Assembly (NCBI RefSeq): GCF_023715145.1
Contig: NZ_JAMBNP010000003.1
Span: 1 to 64,000, forward strand
Direction: 5' to 3'
DNA length: 64,000 nt
DNA from: Paenibacillus glycanilyticus
Lineage (GTDB): Bacteria > Bacillota > Bacilli > Paenibacillales > Paenibacillaceae
Position numbers and translations under genes: made by a program. The stretch's first letter is position 1; every line of letters begins with the position of its first letter. The notes beneath the pieces are model-generated. The model worked only from the letters and a program-made list of their open reading frames with translations. It did no database searches and was not told where the DNA came from. Positions 29,348 to 38,271 of this stretch are shown here, one piece after another.

Positions 29348-30526
29348 ATGGCTAAGCAAATTTTAATTCTTGGCGGCGGTTATGGCGGTCTTCTTAGCGC
29401 ACTGACAGCTCGCAAATATATTTCTGCTGAAGAAGCGGAAATTACGCTGATCAATAAAACTCCATACCACCAAATCATTACCGAGCTTCACCGTCTGGCT
29501 GTTAGCGGCGTAAACGAAGGAAACGTAGCACTTCCTTTGGATAAACTGCTGAAAGGCAAATCGATTAACCTGGTTATCGACACGGTTGATAACATTGATC
29601 CGGAGAAAAAACAAGTCAAACTTGCTGGCAACGGCACAGTAAGATACGACCAACTGGTTGTCGCTCTTGGCGGCGAAACAGCATTCTTCGGTATTCCAGG
29701 TCTGGAAGAAAACAGCCTGACGCTGAAATCGGTTGAAGAAGCGAAAGCCGTTAGCGCTCATATCCAAAACCGCATTGCGGCTTACTCGCAATCCAAAAAC
29801 AAAGCAGACGCAACAATCGTTGTTGGCGGCGGCGGCCTGACAGGCATCGAGCTGATCGGCGAGATCGTTGACATGCTTCCAAAATGGTGTGAGCAGTACG
29901 GCGTTGACAAGAGCGAAATCTCCCTGTACAACATCGAAGCTGGTCCTACGATTCTTATGGGCTTCCCGGCTGACCTGCTTGAGCGTGCCAAATCCAGCTT
30001 GATCAACCGTGGCGTTAACCTGATTATGGGTGTAGCGGTAACGGAAGTTCAAGGCAACAAAGTTATGCTCAAAGACGGCAGCTCCATCGAAACGAATACT
30101 TTCGTATGGACAGGCGGCGTTACGGGCAACCCTGTAGTAGCTAACTGCGGCATCGAAGTAAACCGCGGCCGCGCATCGGTAACGGAATTCCTGCAATCGA
30201 CTTCCCACTCGGATATCTTCCTTGCTGGCGACAACGCGTTTGTTATGGGTCCAGAAGGCCGTCCTTACCCGCCAAGCGCGCAAATCGCATGGCAAATGGG
30301 CGAGTGCATCGGTTACAACCTGTTCGCGCAAGCGAAAGGTCTTCCGATGAAATCGTTCGAGTTCGTTAACTCCGGCGTTCTTGCGAGCCTTGGCCGCAAA
30401 GATGCAATCGGTACAATTGGCGCAAGCCAGCTGAAGCTGAAAGGCACTGCGGCTACGCTGATGAAAGAGGCAAGTAACGTTCGTTACCTGACTCACGTCA
30501 ACGGTCTCTTCTCGTTCTTGAAATAG
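29348..30526 (+). CDS. ndh: type II NADH dehydrogenase
   Basis: 392 aa, ATG with GCGGAGGGT upstream. Two Rossmann motifs: LGGGYGGLLSALTA for FAD at 7-20 and VVGGGGLTGIELIGE for NADH near 160. DIFLAGDNAFV binds FAD, and AQIAWQMGE follows. It is a single-subunit, non-pumping enzyme that passes electrons from NADH to quinone at the membrane surface. Lies 23 bases after the DUF1641 gene. Confidence 0.93.
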   Translation: MAKQILILGGGYGGLLSALTARKYISAEEAEITLINKTPYHQIITELHRLAVSGVNEGNVALPLDKLLKGKSINLVIDTVDNIDPEKKQVKLAGNGTVRYDQLVVALGGETAFFGIPGLEENSLTLKSVEEAKAVSAHIQNRIAAYSQSKNKADATIVVGGGGLTGIELIGEIVDMLPKWCEQYGVDKSEISLYNIEAGPTILMGFPADLLERAKSSLINRGVNLIMGVAVTEVQGNKVMLKDGSSIETNTFVWTGGVTGNPVVANCGIEVNRGRASVTEFLQSTSHSDIFLAGDNAFVMGPEGRPYPPSAQIAWQMGECIGYNLFAQAKGLPMKSFEFVNSGVLASLGRKDAIGTIGASQLKLKGTAATLMKEASNVRYLTHVNGLFSFLK

Positions 30527-30564
30527 GACCAAACGGTACGACAAATAAATAAGCATGAACCAGG

Positions 30565-30630
30565 AGGAGCCTGCCACCGCGGGCTCCTTCTGTCTATTTC
30601 AGGGAGTCTGCATAGGAGCAGGCTCCCTTT
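30565..30630 (+). promoter_or_regulatory. two tandem hairpins before the antiporter gene
   Basis: First hairpin: GGAGCC.../GGCTCC at about 30565-30588. Second: GGGAGTCTGC/GCAGGCTCCC at 30602-30627, followed by TTT. Outer bases ATTTCAG (30597-30603) can also pair with CTGAAAT (30637-30643). The first may end ndh; the second may be an attenuator or a second terminator. Function not determined. Confidence 0.4.
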
Positions 30631-30662
30631 GTTATGCTGAAATGAAGGAGGAAGGAACGATT

Positions 30663-31811
30663 ATGGAGTTTATTTTTTATTTGGCAATTATTGTGGCAGC
30701 CACTAAAGCGGCTGGCGCGTTGTCCGTAAGACTGGGACAGCCGGCCGTGCTTGGCAAGCTGCTCGCGGGCATTGTCATTGGACCGGCGGTACTAGGATGG
30801 GTGAAGCCGGATGAGTTTATCGGCCACTTCTCCGAGATTGGCGTTCTGCTGCTGATGTTTATAGCGGGGCTGGAGACGGACCTGGAGCAGCTGCGTAAGA
30901 ACTGGAAGCCCTCGTTTGCGGTAGCGATAGGAGGAATTTTTCTGCCTTTTATCGGAGGATACGGGATAGCCGCTGCATTTGGCTTGTCCAATAACGAGGC
31001 ATTGTTCCTCGGATTGCTGTTATGCGCCACATCCGTAAGTATTTCGGTGCAGACGTTGAAGGAGATGGATAAGCTCCAATCAAGGGAAGGGACGACCATT
31101 CTGGGGGCGGCAGTGGTGGATGACGTGCTAGTCGTGATTATGCTGGCCGTTATGATGAGCTTCCTGATGCCGGCAAGTGAGGTTTCGATTGGACTTATAA
31201 TCGGCAAAAAGCTGTTGTTCTTCCTTGTTGTTGGTCTGGTGGGCTGGCTGCTTGTACCACGCTTCCTGAAATGGTTTGCTCCGCTCCGGGTGACGGAGAG
31301 CGTTATGAGCGCCGGACTCATTGTCTGCTTCGCCTTTTCCTACTTTGCGGACGAGATGGGCATTGCAGGTATTATCGGGGCATTTGCCGCCGGTATTGCC
31401 GTGTCGCAGACCCGGTATAAGCATCAGGTGGAGTCCAAGATAGAGCCCATCGCTTATACGCTCTTTGTCCCGGTCTTCTTCGTGAGTATCGGATTGCATA
31501 TTACGTTCGAGGGAGTAGGAAAGCAGCTGCTCTTTATCGCCTTGGTGACACTGGTTGCCGTGCTGACGAAGCAAATAGGAGGCGGACTGGGAGCCAAATT
31601 AACCGGCTTTAACAATCGCTCCTCGATAGCGATAGGAGCAGGGATGGTATCCAGGGGCGAGGTAGCTTTAATTATTGCGGCCTCTGGGCTTGAGTCGGGG
31701 TTATTGCCGGAGAAATATTTCACGTCCGTCGTGCTCGTCATCATTCTGACTACCTTGATAACGCCGCCCCTGCTGAAGCAGGTATTCAAAGAACCCCAAC
31801 CGGCGCAATAG
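30663..31811 (+). CDS. CPA2-family cation:proton antiporter
   Basis: 382 aa from ATG 30663 with AAGGAGGAAGG upstream. About 12 membrane spans of the Na+/H+ exchanger (KefB/NapA-like) fold: GQPAVLGKLLAGIVIGPAVLG in TM2-3, and a pair LGAAVVDDVLVVIML with the double Asp (VDD) expected of electrogenic CPA2 transporters. There is no C-terminal TrkA-N or TrkA-C domain. Likely exchanges Na+ or K+ for H+. Sits 136 bases after ndh, possibly one operon, and ends at a two-way terminator. Confidence 0.88.
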   Translation: MEFIFYLAIIVAATKAAGALSVRLGQPAVLGKLLAGIVIGPAVLGWVKPDEFIGHFSEIGVLLLMFIAGLETDLEQLRKNWKPSFAVAIGGIFLPFIGGYGIAAAFGLSNNEALFLGLLLCATSVSISVQTLKEMDKLQSREGTTILGAAVVDDVLVVIMLAVMMSFLMPASEVSIGLIIGKKLLFFLVVGLVGWLLVPRFLKWFAPLRVTESVMSAGLIVCFAFSYFADEMGIAGIIGAFAAGIAVSQTRYKHQVESKIEPIAYTLFVPVFFVSIGLHITFEGVGKQLLFIALVTLVAVLTKQIGGGLGAKLTGFNNRSSIAIGAGMVSRGEVALIIAASGLESGLLPEKYFTSVVLVIILTTLITPPLLKQVFKEPQPAQ

Positions 31812-31813
31812 GC

Positions 31814-31849
31814 AAAAAAAGGCAGCCCGCGAAGGCTGCCTTTTTTTAT
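31814..31849. terminator. two-way terminator
   Basis: AAAAAAAGGCAGCC-CGCGAA-GGCTGCCTTTTTTT. The A and T runs let it work for both the antiporter (plus) and the convergent CorC-type gene (minus). Confidence 0.85.
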
Positions 31850-31857
31850 TATAGGAA

Positions 31858-33195
31858 TTAAGCCGTTTCAACTTCAGCTTCATGATTGCTGTCATTAACT
31901 TCGTCTTGGATGATAAGCTCAACCTTCTTGATGCGGTGCTTGCCAACCTCGCGGACAATAAAGCGCAGATTCTCGTATTGGAGTTCTTTGCCCGGCTTCG
32001 GCTCCGTAAATTCAGTGAACAACCAACCGCCAACGGTGTCGACATCTTCTTGATCGATCGTTACTCCCGTTAATTCGGCTACGTGATCAAGCGATACTTT
32101 ACCATCAAGCAGGTAGCAATTATCAGCAAGCTTCTCGATTTCCTTCCGTTCGTCCTCATCGAATTCGTCACGGATCTCGCCAACGATCTCTTCCAGAATA
32201 TCTTCGATTGTAATCATACCGGAAGTACCGCCGTACTCATCCATCAGAATGGCGATATGAACGCGCTCCTGCTGCATACGCTTAAGCAATGTCTTCACCG
32301 GCAGAACCTCGGATACAGCCAGAACCGGATGAACAAGCGACTGGAAGTTGAACTCTTTGTTCTCCTGGAATTCCAGGAACAGCTGCTTGGTATTGATCAT
32401 GCCCACAATGTTATCCTTGCTGCCGGTTGCAACAGGGAAGCGGGTATATTGTTCTTTGCGGATAATACCCATATTGTCAATTAATGAATTATTCGTATAT
32501 AAGCAAATCATATCGGTACGCGGAACCATGATTTCTTTGGCCAGCATTTCATCAAAGGCGAAGATCCGGCTCACGTAACCGTATTCGGTGTTATTGATTT
32601 TGCCGCTTTGGAAGCTGTCATTCAGGATAATCTGAATTTCTTCTTCACTATGCGCTTCTTCATGCTCGTTCACTGCCTTCAGTCCGAACAACCGGATTAG
32701 GAAAGTGGCAGAGCCATTCAGCACCCAAATGAACGGGTACATAATCCTGTGGAAGTAGATAATCGGTTTGGCAACGGCAAAGCTGATAAATTCGGCTTTC
32801 TGGATTGCCCATGTCTTCGGAGCAAGTTCACCTATGACTACATGCAGGAATGTAACGGCAACGAATGCTATAACAAAGGAAATAATATGATTTAAATCGC
32901 TGTGTACGCCCAATTTCTCGAATAACGGATGAATAATTCGTTCAACGGTTGGTTCGCCTAACCAACCAAGTCCGAGGGCGGTAATCGTAATACCGAGCTG
33001 ACAAGCCGACAGATAAGCATCCAGGTTGCTTGTCACGCGTTGTACGGCAAGCGCGTTCTTCTTGCCTTCGAGCACCAGCTGATCCACGCGGCTCGCACGA
33101 AGGCGGATAATCGCGAACTCCGTAGCAACGAAGAAGGCGGTCAATACAATTAATACAGCAATCATAAACAAATTAAATCCTATACTACTGTCCAT
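31858..33195 (-). CDS. hemolysin C/CorC-family membrane protein
   Basis: 445 aa. DUF21/CNNM membrane domain with three to four spans (first begins LFMIAVLIVLTAFFVATEFAI), then a CBS pair (MVPRTDMICLYTN onward; GTSGMITIEDILEEIVGEI) and a C-terminal CorC_HlyC domain. This family is linked to Mg2+ or Co2+ efflux and resistance (YhdP/MpfA, YugS in Bacillus). It is convergent with the antiporter and divergent from the DUF1836 gene. Substrate is inferred. Confidence 0.9.
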   Translation of the reverse strand: MDSSIGFNLFMIAVLIVLTAFFVATEFAIIRLRASRVDQLVLEGKKNALAVQRVTSNLDAYLSACQLGITITALGLGWLGEPTVERIIHPLFEKLGVHSDLNHIISFVIAFVAVTFLHVVIGELAPKTWAIQKAEFISFAVAKPIIYFHRIMYPFIWVLNGSATFLIRLFGLKAVNEHEEAHSEEEIQIILNDSFQSGKINNTEYGYVSRIFAFDEMLAKEIMVPRTDMICLYTNNSLIDNMGIIRKEQYTRFPVATGSKDNIVGMINTKQLFLEFQENKEFNFQSLVHPVLAVSEVLPVKTLLKRMQQERVHIAILMDEYGGTSGMITIEDILEEIVGEIRDEFDEDERKEIEKLADNCYLLDGKVSLDHVAELTGVTIDQEDVDTVGGWLFTEFTEPKPGKELQYENLRFIVREVGKHRIKKVELIIQDEVNDSNHEAEVETA

Positions 33196-33295
33196 TTCGG
33201 TTCTTCACAATCCTTTATGAAATATTATAAGTTCCTATGATCTACTATAACGAACTTCAGCTAGCAGATGCAAACTTGCTATTTTACTTTACGGG

Positions 33296-33342
33296 GTCAA
33301 TACCCCCCGTATTGACGAAATATACGCAGGTATCATTACAAT
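33296..33342 (+). promoter_or_regulatory. MerR-like promoter with inverted repeats before the DUF1836 gene
   Basis: -35 TTGACG (33312-33317) and -10 TACAAT (33337-33342) are 19 bases apart, the spacing used by MerR-type activators, and ATAC-GCAG-GTAT forms a dyad in the spacer. A separate inverted repeat, GTCAATAC-CCCCC-GTATTGAC (33296-33316), overlaps the -35. The likely regulator is unknown; the adjacent gene product itself has a MerR-like helix-turn-helix look. Confidence 0.45.
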
Positions 33343-33445
33343 TTTGGCAAATACCTCGTCTTTACAAGGCTCTGTATAGGGGCGTATGATAAGTTCAGAT
33401 GAGCTTGTAATCAAGCCAATCCGTTTAAGTAAGGAGGTAAGCGAG

Positions 33446-34213
33446 ATGGAAGCCTTTACGCTTACCCGCAAAGAGATGGCGGATTTGCTGCTCGCGCTGC
33501 ATGGCCAAAAATGCTGTGAGCCGCTTCAGGTGCTGCAGCAGGCATGGAAACAATCGCACCGCGATGCTTATGAATCCGGATCGTCCCTGCCGGCATTCCT
33601 GTCGACAGAGCTTCCGTCTGTCCTGGTGAAGCTGATCAAAGGACGCGAAGTGAAAGGATTCTCTTTGCAGGAAATATCCGCTTTAGGCGGATTAATAGAT
33701 TTTTCTCAAATGTCGATTACATCCATGCAAAACTGGGTAAAAAGAGATTTTAAGCCTTATTTCGACTGCCCGAAAATCGGCAAGAAATATTCGCTTAATC
33801 AGACGGCCCTGTTGTTTATTATTGACGATCTGAAATCCAGCCTGGATTTCGGTTCGATCCGGAAGCTGTTCGACCGGCTGTTCAACAAACCCGAGGATGA
33901 GACGGATGACTTGATCGGCCCGCTAGAGCTGTATGCGGCTTATACGGCTATGTATGAAGAGCTTGCCGCCAGCGGCTACCGCCTGCTGGATATGGCTCGT
34001 CCTTACCAGGATGCGCGCGATAGAGAAGCGATTATGGAACAAATGCTGCATAGCGCGTCCGAGCCTTTCCTGCAAATTCTGCCGCGGTTAAGCGAGGAAC
34101 AGACAGAGGCGCTTCGTCATATTTTGTTTATTGCCGTGATCTCGATCCGCACCTCGTACTTTCATTCGCTGGCCAAACGGTATTGTCATGCCACCCTGTT
34201 CCTGAATCCTTAG
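33446..34213 (+). CDS. DUF1836 protein
   Basis: 255 aa from ATG 33446 with AAGGAGGTAAG upstream. The DUF1836 core spans about residues 60-160 and includes an HTH-like segment (ITSMQNWVKRDFK then KKYSLNQTALLFIIDDLK), which suggests a DNA-binding protein of the MerR-like type. The C-terminal half is helical and unrecognised. The family is found in Firmicutes and has no assigned role. It might bind its own promoter. It stands alone, divergent from the CorC-type gene. Confidence 0.75.
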   Translation: MEAFTLTRKEMADLLLALHGQKCCEPLQVLQQAWKQSHRDAYESGSSLPAFLSTELPSVLVKLIKGREVKGFSLQEISALGGLIDFSQMSITSMQNWVKRDFKPYFDCPKIGKKYSLNQTALLFIIDDLKSSLDFGSIRKLFDRLFNKPEDETDDLIGPLELYAAYTAMYEELAASGYRLLDMARPYQDARDREAIMEQMLHSASEPFLQILPRLSEEQTEALRHILFIAVISIRTSYFHSLAKRYCHATLFLNP

Positions 34214-34320
34214 ACGGTTCATAAACATAGGTAACCAAGGTGAAACGCTATGCCATCATTGGCGGAGCGAATTTCAAAAAGGCAGCAACGGAGGTTTACC
34301 GTCCGCACTGCCTCGGCTAA

Positions 34321-34674
34321 TCAGAACTTATATGATTGCTGTTCCGCCCAGTCGCCGATATACGGCAGCTTGAAGCGCTTGCCCTGCAGGGCAAGCAGCA
34401 TCAGGGCAATCCATAGAATAAAGCCAAGGGGTGTCAGGACCAGGCCAAGGAGCCAGCCGATGACGGGGATAAAACCAAGGACGATATTCAGGACAATAAA
34501 AACGACCGAGATAGCAATCGACTGAAGAGCATGGAATTTTACAAACCGGCTCTGTTTTTCTACGATTAAGAATATAATACCGGTAATGAAGCCAAGGAAA
34601 TAAGCAAGCAGCCCCGCTACTTTAGGGTCTATGCCTGTTGAGGAACGATCGGGTTCGAAGGAAGCGCTGGACAT
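34321..34674 (-). CDS. DUF4870 membrane protein
   Basis: 117 aa from ATG 34674; a TTG at 34680 lies closer to the AAAGGATG ribosome-binding site and could be the true start. Three membrane spans (VAGLLAYFLGFITGIIFLIV, SIAISVVFIVLNIVLGFIPVIG, LVLTPLGFILWIALMLLAL) and the KFHALQS motif between spans 1 and 2 are typical of DUF4870. Function unknown. Lies head-on relative to the leading strand. Confidence 0.83.
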   Translation of the reverse strand: MSSASFEPDRSSTGIDPKVAGLLAYFLGFITGIIFLIVEKQSRFVKFHALQSIAISVVFIVLNIVLGFIPVIGWLLGLVLTPLGFILWIALMLLALQGKRFKLPYIGDWAEQQSYKF

Positions 34675-34796
34675 GAACAAATCTCATCCTTTCTATAATC
34701 GACTCTCTGGAGTAGATTGTATTCATGTCCGAAATGTTATATGTCAATACGAATATTATAGTGAAATCAAAAGGAAAGATTGGAGTTGAATGACGG

Positions 34797-35225
34797 ATGA
34801 ATATTGCGTTTTTTCTGCTGCCTAAGCAGGAGGTCGTGACGGTAACGCAAGATGCAACGCTCAGGCAAACCCTAGAGAAAATGGAGCATCACCGCTACTC
34901 GGCGGTTCCGATTATTAATGAAGAAGGCGGATATGCCGGAACGGTGACGGAGGGCGATTTGCTCTGGTACATGAAAAATACGCCGGGCGTGAGCTTCGAG
35001 AATGCCCACAAGGTGGCCCTGCACGATGTGCCGCTTCGCATGACGAACCGTTCGGTTCGAATTGATGCGGATATGAAGGATTTGATCGATCTGTCAAAGG
35101 TTCAGAACTTTGTTCCGGTGGTAGACGACCGCGGGCATTTCATCGGCATTGTCCGCAGAAGCGAAATTATTGATTATTGCCAATCCTTTATTCCGGGAAC
35201 GCCAACCATTGTCCTGGAAGCTTGA
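34797..35225 (+). CDS. two-CBS-domain protein
   Basis: 142 aa made almost wholly of one CBS pair: first CBS about residues 10-60 (RYSAVPIINEEGGYAGTVTEGDLLWYM), second about 75-135 (NFVPVVDDRGHFIGIVRRSEIIDYC). Such free CBS pairs bind adenine nucleotides; DarB/CbpA types bind c-di-AMP. A c-di-AMP phosphodiesterase gene (gdpP) lies 3 kb downstream, but a link is only speculative. The ribosome-binding site (GGAG) is somewhat far from the ATG. Confidence 0.8.
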   Translation: MNIAFFLLPKQEVVTVTQDATLRQTLEKMEHHRYSAVPIINEEGGYAGTVTEGDLLWYMKNTPGVSFENAHKVALHDVPLRMTNRSVRIDADMKDLIDLSKVQNFVPVVDDRGHFIGIVRRSEIIDYCQSFIPGTPTIVLEA

Positions 35226-35337
35226 TCAGCCGCAACTTCAGAATTGACAACTCAGCGCCTCCCGTTTCTTTTCGTATATGGCCATATGTTCTAGGAGAAT
35301 ATATTTCCATACGCGGATTGACTTCGGGAGGGGCTTC

Positions 35338-37239
35338 ATGAATAGGAATGAGCACCAAAAAGACGGAGGCCGAAAACGGTACCGTCTTTTTGTTTTCGTC
35401 ATGGTTACCGTTATGGTCTTTATGGTCTGCTTACCGTGGTGGTACAAAGGCGGTGCCGATAAGGAGGCCGTTGCAGAAGAAGCGGGTGGAGAGGAACAGG
35501 TCTACGATACGGTGATTGCCGGGGGGCGGGTCATGAATCCGGAAACGAAGCTCGACAAGCTGGGCTGGAACGTCGGCATAAGCGGCGGGCAGGTTGCGGT
35601 TGTTACGCCAAGGCCGCTAAAGGGTAAGCATGTCATAGATGCGACAGGACTTATTGTCGCCCCCGGTTTTGTCGACAACCTCTCCTATAACCCGAACCCG
35701 CTGGGTGTGTGGAACAAGATAGCCGACGGGGTAACGACCAATATTGCGATGCATGGCGGAACCTCAGCGCCGGAAGAATGGTATAACTATTATGCGCAGA
35801 GCAGGATACCGGTTAACTTCGGTGCTTCGTTCTTCTATACAGAGAGCCGCAACCGTTATCGGCTCGGCCGTTACGACAGCGCCTTGCCGGGTCAGATCGG
35901 CCAGCTTGTCCGCCAGGCGGAGCAGGCCTTAAATGAAGGCGCCCTTGGGATCTCCCTCAGTCTCGAGTACGTGCCCGGCATTACGGCTGCCGAGATTCTG
36001 CCATTAATGGAGCTCGCGTATGATTACAATGTGCCTGTCTACTTTCATGCCCGTTATTCGGATATGGAGGAGCCGGGCACAAACCTGGATGCCGTTAGCG
36101 AGATAATCCGTTATGCCAGGAAGACAGGAGCCGCGGTTCATATCGATCACATTAACAGCACAGGAGGAACCTTCTCCATGAAGAAGTCGCTGGCGATGAT
36201 AAGTGCTGCCCGCAAGAAAGGAATGGACATTACCTCCTGCGTCTATCCTTACGATTATTGGGGGACCTTTCTTAACTCGGCAAGATTCGATGAGGGTTGG
36301 CAGTCAAGGTTCAGAATTACGTTCCACGATCTCCAGGTTGCGGGGACCGGGGAGCGACTGACGGAGGAGACATTCGGCCGCTTCCGGGAGGAAGGCAAGC
36401 TGGCGGTCGCATACGCGATCCCGGAGCAGGATGTGGTGGATGCCCTTAAAGCGCCCTATGTCATGATCGGCAGCGATGCGATTCTGGAGCCGGGCAATAA
36501 TAATCATCCGCGCGCCTCGGGCACCTTCGCGAGAACCATCGGATTATACGTCAGGGAGAAGAAAACCCTGACTTTGATGGAGGCGCTGGCGAAGATGACC
36601 CTCCTGCCGGCACAACGGCTGGAGAAGCAGGCGCCTTCTCTCAGGAAGAAGGGCAGACTAGCGAAAGGAATGGATGCGGATCTTGTTATCTTCGATTTCA
36701 AGACGATAACGGACCGCTCAACCGTGGAGCATCCGGAGCAGATGTCCGGCGGCATCCGCTATGTGCTTGTTGGCGGTCAATTGGCGCTGGAGAACGGAAA
36801 GCTGAGCAAGCATATCCCGGCGGGCAAGCCGATCCGCAGCGAGTTTGTGCGGGTGAAGAGCGGAACGGGGCAGCTTAGCTGGGGGAACCGTCAATACGCG
36901 GTGGCGGATTACAAAGGGCAGCCGTACGTGGATGTCCGGTCGCTCGAGCAGCACGGTTACAAGCTGACGTGGAATAAAGCGGCCCTTAAGGTGACGGCGA
37001 AGCGAACCCGCAGCAAGGTATCCGGCATTAGCGGAGCCGAGCTTGCGCCTGAAGAAGGGCTGCTTATGCTGGAGCGGGGCTACCGGCTGGAAGCGGGAGG
37101 CTTGGCGACTGACCTGCTCTCGATCGGCAGCCGGATGTTTATGCCTTTATCGATGCTCGGCAAGCTGGGACATGAAGTGACTGCGGCGGGTATCGCTTTA
37201 TGGACGGCAAGCGAAGCGGCAGGCGTCCGCTTTCGATAG
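35338..37239 (+). CDS. D-aminoacylase-like amidohydrolase with stalk domain, metal-site His missing
   Basis: 633 aa from ATG 35338 with GGGAGGGG upstream. A membrane anchor occupies residues 14-35 (RYRLFVFVMVTVMVFMVCLPWW). A D-aminoacylase/dihydroorotase-type TIM barrel runs from about 55 to 490. A copper amine oxidase-like stalk domain (about 500-633; QYAVADYKGQPYVDVRSLEQ, FMPLSMLGKLGHEV) closes it. In this family the first strand normally gives PGF-D-x-H-x-H; here it is PGFVDNLSY (109-117), so the two His ligands are Leu115 and Tyr117. Later ligands remain: His236, His267/His270 and Asp379. It is probably exported and anchored. Either one metal site is lost or the enzyme is inactive. Confidence 0.75.
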   Translation: MNRNEHQKDGGRKRYRLFVFVMVTVMVFMVCLPWWYKGGADKEAVAEEAGGEEQVYDTVIAGGRVMNPETKLDKLGWNVGISGGQVAVVTPRPLKGKHVIDATGLIVAPGFVDNLSYNPNPLGVWNKIADGVTTNIAMHGGTSAPEEWYNYYAQSRIPVNFGASFFYTESRNRYRLGRYDSALPGQIGQLVRQAEQALNEGALGISLSLEYVPGITAAEILPLMELAYDYNVPVYFHARYSDMEEPGTNLDAVSEIIRYARKTGAAVHIDHINSTGGTFSMKKSLAMISAARKKGMDITSCVYPYDYWGTFLNSARFDEGWQSRFRITFHDLQVAGTGERLTEETFGRFREEGKLAVAYAIPEQDVVDALKAPYVMIGSDAILEPGNNNHPRASGTFARTIGLYVREKKTLTLMEALAKMTLLPAQRLEKQAPSLRKKGRLAKGMDADLVIFDFKTITDRSTVEHPEQMSGGIRYVLVGGQLALENGKLSKHIPAGKPIRSEFVRVKSGTGQLSWGNRQYAVADYKGQPYVDVRSLEQHGYKLTWNKAALKVTAKRTRSKVSGISGAELAPEEGLLMLERGYRLEAGGLATDLLSIGSRMFMPLSMLGKLGHEVTAAGIALWTASEAAGVRFR

Positions 37240-37342
37240 GCGGGCGGCAAGCGCTAAAGGATGTACGTGATCTATTTTGCTTTTATGATATAATGGAGTG
37301 TGAATGTTTGTTAACTGATTATGTATGCAAGAGGTGAACGGC

Positions 37343-38251
37343 TTGAAAGGTAAGCCCGGTATGAAAGCAGTTCTATGGAGCGGCGCGTCTCTGCTTCTAA
37401 TTTTGTCATTGGCAGTCCCCGTGTTGAACATTCTGACGATAATGCTGCTGATGGTGCCTTACGTGATTTTGTACACGACGCTGTCTACGAAGTCCTTTTT
37501 ACTGCATCTTGTACCGGTATGGATCATCGCGGCTGTTATACTGGGGCCGTCGGTTCTTATTATCGCGTTATTTTTCCTGATTCCCGCTATGGTGATGGGG
37601 CAGATGTACAGGAAGAAGGCGCCGGCGCCGTATATATTAAGGCGTACAACGCTGACGATCCTGTTCTGTCTGCTGGCGGAGCTGCTTATATTCGAAGGGG
37701 TTCTGAACCAATCGTTTATTGATCAAATTGGCGAGTTTGTCCGTGCCTTGGTAACTGACCTCGAATCGGAGCACGTGCTTCCGAAGGAGTGGGACAGCGA
37801 CTATACGGACTCCGTAATCCGGATTATGATCCAATCGATCCCGCAGGCGATTATTCTGATTTCTTTCGTGTACGCGGTCATTACGCAATATTTCGCACGC
37901 AAGGTTCTGGCATCTTCGATCGAGGATATTCCTACCATGCCAAAAGCGAAGGACTGGATGCTTCCGCGCATCATGGTCTTCTTCTACCTGGTGGTTTATA
38001 TCCTGAATATGTTTGCAGACAGCAGCAGCTCCTTCTATTCCGTAGCGCTGATGAATTTGGTGCCGCTCATGAAGTATGCGTTCACGATTCAGGCGATCGG
38101 ATTTTTCTTCTTTATCGCGCATCAGCGGAAATGGAACAAGGCGGTTCCGGTTATTATCGCCATTCCGCTTCTGCTCTTCCCGCCGCTTAGCCTGATCGGC
38201 GTGCTTGATGCCGCTTTTCCGATCCGAAAGTCGTTTTCGAAATCATCATAA
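37343..38251 (+). CDS. yybS: YybS-family membrane protein (DUF2232)
   Basis: 302 aa from TTG 37343 with AGAGGTGAAC just before; an upstream ATG at 37325 would lie within or before that site. About seven to eight membrane spans, beginning MKAVLWSGASLLLILSLAVPVLNI. DUF2232 proteins precede gdpP and rplI in Bacillus as here. The role is unknown. Stops 20 bases before gdpP, so same operon. Confidence 0.85.
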   Translation: MKGKPGMKAVLWSGASLLLILSLAVPVLNILTIMLLMVPYVILYTTLSTKSFLLHLVPVWIIAAVILGPSVLIIALFFLIPAMVMGQMYRKKAPAPYILRRTTLTILFCLLAELLIFEGVLNQSFIDQIGEFVRALVTDLESEHVLPKEWDSDYTDSVIRIMIQSIPQAIILISFVYAVITQYFARKVLASSIEDIPTMPKAKDWMLPRIMVFFYLVVYILNMFADSSSSFYSVALMNLVPLMKYAFTIQAIGFFFFIAHQRKWNKAVPVIIAIPLLLFPPLSLIGVLDAAFPIRKSFSKSS

Positions 38252-38271
38252 GCAATAGGAGCGAATAGGAA

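Noticed and set aside
29363-30577. 404-codon open frame opposite ndh
   Set aside because: Fully antisense to ndh; composition is that of a reversed coding strand, rich in Phe/Arg/Asn and without domains.
34250-34525. 91-codon plus frame
   Set aside because: Mostly antisense to the DUF4870 gene, with no clear ribosome-binding site and no motif.
37772-37777. CACGTG palindrome considered as parS
   Set aside because: The flanks (GAG...CTTCC) do not match the parS consensus outside the central six bases.
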